Assembly (NCBI GenBank): GCA_003339415.1
Contig: PDHQ01000285.1
Span: 1 to 43,772 of the forward strand
DNA: 43,772 bases
From: Ophiocordyceps camponoti-saundersi (nom. inval.)
Taxonomy: Eukaryota > Ascomycota > Sordariomycetes > Hypocreales > Ophiocordycipitaceae
Direction: 5' to 3'
Shown here: positions 39,433 to 43,772 of the stretch, piece after piece
Position numbering within the stretch: position 1 is the first letter of the stretch
How the letters are laid out: each line of letters begins with the position of its first letter
The notes under the pieces: model-generated
Databases searched by the model: none
What the model was told of the DNA's origin: nothing
What the model saw: only the letters and a program-made list of their open reading frames with translations
Program-made: the position numbers and the translations under genes

Positions 39433-42400
39433 TATAATATTAAATTTTAATTTCTTAATTACTCTTAATAAGCTTTAGCTATAATATATAAAATCTTATT
39501 TAATTTTTTATAAAAATTAAGTTTAGTATAAAGATTTATAATAATAAGTATAAGTTATTAATACTCGCTTATAACTAATTAAAGAAATTTTAAATATTAT
39601 ATACTTTTAGAACTTAACTTTTATCGGAGAAGTAAAAAAAAAATAAAAAGAATTACGCTATTAGAAAAAAGATCCCGCGGAGTACTTAGAGATTTAAGCT
39701 ATAAAAGTTAAAAATATAAAAAAGGCGTTATAAAATAAAATCCCCTTAATAGATAATTAATTATAAAAATATATCCTAATAAAATTATATAATATAATTC
39801 CCCTTTTTTATAAGTAAAAAATTAAGAAGTTAAACTTATATAAAGAAAATATTAATTACTATATACTACTTAAGAAAAAAATAAATAATAAAAATTTTTA
39901 AATCTTATTCGGCCTCTTTTATAATATATTAAAAGAGGAATTATTTATCTTTTAGAAAATATTATAAGACCTTTTTTAGAAAAGCTTTATTTAACCTAAT
40001 AGCTTACTTATAAGTACCTTAGTCCTCTTCGTAAGGAAACTTAAGGGAGGGTTATAGTTTTATACGGATTTCCGCGTACTAAACGCGATTATAATCCTAA
40101 ATAGATATCCGCTCCTTTTACTTAGTAATACCTTTTAATCGCTAGCTAAATCTTAATAGCTTAAAAAGCTAGATATTATATAAGCTTTTTATAAAATATA
40201 GATTATTAAAAGAGAGGAATAGAAGATAGCGTTTAGGACTTAGTATAGCTTTTTCGAATAAATAGTTACTTTATTTAAACTTATAAAAGCTCTTATTATT
40301 TTCTAAAAATATATTAATAATATCTTTTAACTATATCTTGATAAGTTTTACTTAGCTTATATTAATAATATTATTATCTATTTTAATAATATTAAAAAGG
40401 ATTATTTTTATAAGGTACGCTTAGTTTTTAATAAACTTTAAGAATATAAGCTTTATTTAAACTTAGATAAGTATAAATTTATAGTTAAGAAGGTAAAATA
40501 CTTAGAATTTATAATATTAGCAGGAGTTAAGCTTTAAGTAAACTTAGAAAAGATTAAGATTATTAATAATTAAATAGCGCTAATTTCCCTTAAAAGCTTT
40601 TGCGGATTTCTAAGTTTTACTAACTTTTACTAACTTTTTATTATAAATTTTACTAAAATAGTAAAGCTATTAATAAACTTAATAAAGAAAAAAGTTAAGT
40701 TTATATAAGGTTTAGATTAAAAGTAAGCTTTTAAGGAAGTTAAGAACTTATTTATAAAAGCCCCCTTATTAGTAAAATAAAACTTCGGAGACTTTATATT
40801 TTTAGAAGCGGACGCTAGTATTTATATTATAAGAGGTTATTTTTACTAGAAAAGAGATAAGTAAAAATAACTAATAGTATTCTTTTCTATAAAAATAAAT
40901 ATAGCTAAGCGTAACTATCTTATATATAATAAAAAGATATTAATAATTATTAAATACTTAAAATAATAATATGCTAAATTATATAGCTATAATAGCTTTA
41001 ATATTACTACTAATTATAAAAACTTAAAGTATTTTATAACTTACTAGTACTTTTTAGAATAATAAGTATAATAAGCTAAGTATTTATTATAATTTAATTT
41101 TAAGATCCGCTATTAGCTTAGTAAGTAAGCTATAATTTTAAATACCCTTTCTTATAAAGATTAAGATAAACCCTTAGCTATAGAAAAAGAAGACGCCCGC
41201 TTTATATAGATAATTCCTAAAGAAGCCTTATAATTTTACTTATAAGTAATAGTAATTAATACTTTAAGGGACCTTACTAATATTTAAAAAAAAAAGGGAG
41301 AAGAGAAATAATAAAATATAAGTATAGTTACGGAAAACGCTGCAAATTTATAAGATAATATCTTATTAGAAACTTAAGTTTTCTCTAATAATAAGCTTTA
41401 GGAACTTTAAAATAAGATAATATTATAAAACTTAGTTTTTTAAAAAATATATTAAGCTATAGTAAAAGGAGACTACTTACTCTCTCTAAAGTTATAACTT
41501 AAAGTTTAAATTATAAATTATTATATTAACGCTAAAGGAAAACTATATTTCTATAATAAGCTTTAAGTCCTAAGAGCTCTAGTTACTATAATAAAGGACT
41601 TTAAGAAAGCGCTAGCCTCCCCGCTTAATATATTACGGAATTATCTTATCTAAATAATCTATAACTTAGCCTTAGTTAGTTACTTTAAAAAGGAAGGTAT
41701 AATAGCTTTTATAACCCGAGACTTCTTCTACCTATTTTAATAATAATATATTTATTAATTTCTTAAAATTATAATACTTATAGTAAGACTAAAGCTTAGG
41801 AATAATATCGGGCTACTTTTCTTAAATTATTACCTATTTTAAATTAATTTTATTAATATATATAAATAAACTTTATAACGGATTACCCGCTTATAGAACG
41901 CGGAAATAAGTACTTATAGATAATTAAAGACTAACTAAGTAAAAAGATTTTACTTAAGCTAATACTTTTAATAAACGCTCCGCTTTATATAAAGTAGTTT
42001 CTCTAATATTTCGTATAATTTTACTAATAGCTAAGTATTATTATAAATAATAAAGGAATAAACTAAATAAGTAAGTTCTAAAGCTATTTTTACTAACTTT
42101 ACGGGATTACTTAAATATTTAATATAGCTTATTACTTATAAACTAATAAGGGATATAAGAGGGTTAATTAAGATATATAAGCTTACCTCTAAGCGATAAT
42201 CTCTTATAATTAGAATAACTAAGATAAATAGCTTCCTATAGCTTAGCTTACGCTAAATAATAAAGTTTACTTAGCTATAAGAATAACGTTATTCTTTATA
42301 ACTTATAAGTTCTAAGCTCCGATAATAATATTACTAAATTAGGATACTTTATAAGCGCTAATAAGGAATTTTAAAAGCTAAGCTAAAGAATTCGTAAAAT

Positions 42401-43059
42401 GCTTATAATAAGTAATAAACCTTTACTAAGCTACTAACGCCTTATTTTTATAAACTTAAAAGTTCTAAGCGAATAAGAACTAATAGGTAGCGGAATATTT
42501 TAAAGTTAGTAATAAGGTTTAGCTTAACTTATATAACTTCCTTAATATTTAACTTAAGAAGAAACTAAACTAAAAAAACGCTAAGTTTATAATAATATAA
42601 GTTATTAACTTAACCTTTATTAAACTTATAAGATTATTAATAAAAGCTTATAACTGCTTTAGCGTTAATTTACTTAAAAGGGCAGCTTAAAACTTATTAC
42701 TTAAATAAGAAGTTACTAATTTATAACTTTTAGTAATCTTAGTTAATAGAGAAAATAAGTAAAAAGTTAAGAAGATTATTTCGGCTAAATAGAAGAAAGT
42801 AAGTAAAGGTAAAAAATAAGAGGTCTTCGTTAAATAGAAAAATTATTAAAACCTAATATAAAAACTTTTAATAAAACTTAAAAATAGCACTACTTTTAAT
42901 TACTTTAAGGCTTTATATAGCTTAGCTATATATAATAATAAGTAAAATATTAGGAAGCGTATAGTAAAATAGCTAGCGGTAATACTTTTAAGCGCGGAAA
43001 ACCCCCCTTATAATATTTAATAACGCTACTTCTTCGTAAATAATAACTCCTTAGCTAGG

Positions 43060-43142
43060 TAATAGCGGCGGCATAATAGCGTCGGGGTTATTAGCTTAGC
43101 GGCGGCGGCGATAAGTATAGCGGTAGCGGTAGCGGCGGCGTT
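43060..43142. repeat. CGG-rich tract in element VI
   Basis: Repeated GCGGCGGC and GCGGTA units stand out in otherwise AT-rich DNA. They contain no CA or TG except one GCA near 43070, so RIP had little to act on. They may come from an Ala/Gly-rich coding stretch or a non-coding GC repeat. Confidence 0.6.
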
Positions 43143-43225
43143 ACGCTTAAAAATAATAACTTTTTCCTCTAATATTAAAATATTAGCTACCCCCCTAGGG
43201 CCCGAAGGTCCCCAGGGAGGGGTAA

Positions 43226-43645
43226 TATTAAGGATAGCGTTTATATATCTCCTAAATAATAAATTAGTTTTCCGCTATTTATATAGTAAAATAAAAGATA
43301 TTAATAATTTAATAAAGAGAGTATTATTATATATTAGCTTAAGGCTAACTAGCATTATTAAAATATAAGCTATTATAATCGCTATTTAAAGAATTTTATT
43401 AGCTTTTAATAACTTAGCTAAAATTTTAAAATTAGCTATAATATACTATATTATATAAGCTAAAATTAAAAGCTAGGAGGCTAGCGTATAAGTATAATAT
43501 AAAAGTATATACTTTATATAAGATATATAAAATTTTAACTTCCTTATATACCTTAGCGTAATAGCTTAATTATAGTACTACTTTATTTATTATATATAAT
43601 AAAAATATAAATACTTATATAAAGCCTTAATAACTTATTTATAAC
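43226..43645 (+). repeat. Probable 3' LTR (start) of element VI
   Basis: It starts TATTAAGGATAGCG immediately after a purine tract, the same arrangement as in elements I, II and IV. No second copy is found on the left side of the element, so the call rests on position and the tract alone. Confidence 0.4.

Positions 43646-43772
<127 letters not shown>

Larger units (their letters stand above)
39433..43645 (+). mobile_element. Element VI, 3' part: Gypsy pol remnant up to the contig end
   Basis: The plus strand reads as a Gypsy reverse transcriptase with RIP stops. The palm motif YIDD has become Tyr-Ile-Asn-Asn (40358-40369), preceded by a Gypsy-like YLDKF block and followed by the RNase H connection (about 40.55-40.9 kb). 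An RNase H-like block with its acidic site appears near 40.8 kb and integrase-like sequence at about 41.5-42.3 kb. A GC-rich stretch with GCGGCGGC-type repeats (43060-43142) and a purine tract AGGGAGGGGTAA (43214-43225) lead into a likely 3' LTR starting TATTAAGG at 43226. It belongs to a different Gypsy family from I, II and IV. The right LTR end is not found before the microsatellite. Confidence 0.78.

Overview
This 43.8-kb window looks like one contig from a filamentous ascomycete (Pezizomycotina). The histone H2B protein and the short introns fit Sordariomycetes, but I cannot name a genus. About 39 kb is AT-rich DNA in which the dinucleotides CA and TG have nearly vanished while CG is retained. 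That is the signature of repeat-induced point mutation (RIP). About 4 kb (roughly 26,770-27,360 and 27,760-31,240) has normal composition and holds the only three intact genes I can support: a mitochondrial ribosomal protein uS17m gene (minus), a histone H2B gene with two introns (plus) and an SQS1-like R3H/G-patch gene (minus).

The AT-rich part is a stack of degenerate LTR retrotransposons whose ends can be placed to the base. From the left: a 127-bp (ATT)n end; a 6.3-kb element with 411-bp LTRs (element V, 1270-7568); unassigned mutated DNA; then a three-layer nest at 10,288-25,870. In the nest, a Ty3/Gypsy element (I) is interrupted by a 3.6-kb element with 508-bp LTRs (III, 14,359-17,944) and by a second member of its own family (II, 18,601-24,648). 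Each guest has a 5-bp target-site duplication that matches the uninterrupted sequence of the related copy. After the gene island, a second Ty3/Gypsy element (VI, about 31,250-33,467 and 39,433 to the end) is split by a minus-strand copy of the element I/II family (IV, 33,468-39,432, duplication TATAA).

Four reverse transcriptase remnants can be read (I, II, IV, VI). In each the catalytic YxDD has become YxNN, as RIP predicts, so they are dead. No gene other than transposon remnants is visible outside the island. I see no CRISPR, tRNA or rRNA gene.

The main points for a second look are the exact nesting, the sequence context of the few CA/TG sites that escaped mutation, the abrupt RIP boundary at the stop codon of the uS17m gene, the H2B gene without its usual H2A partner, and contig ends that look like 127-nt assembly-graph overlaps. 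I found no convincing new biological system.
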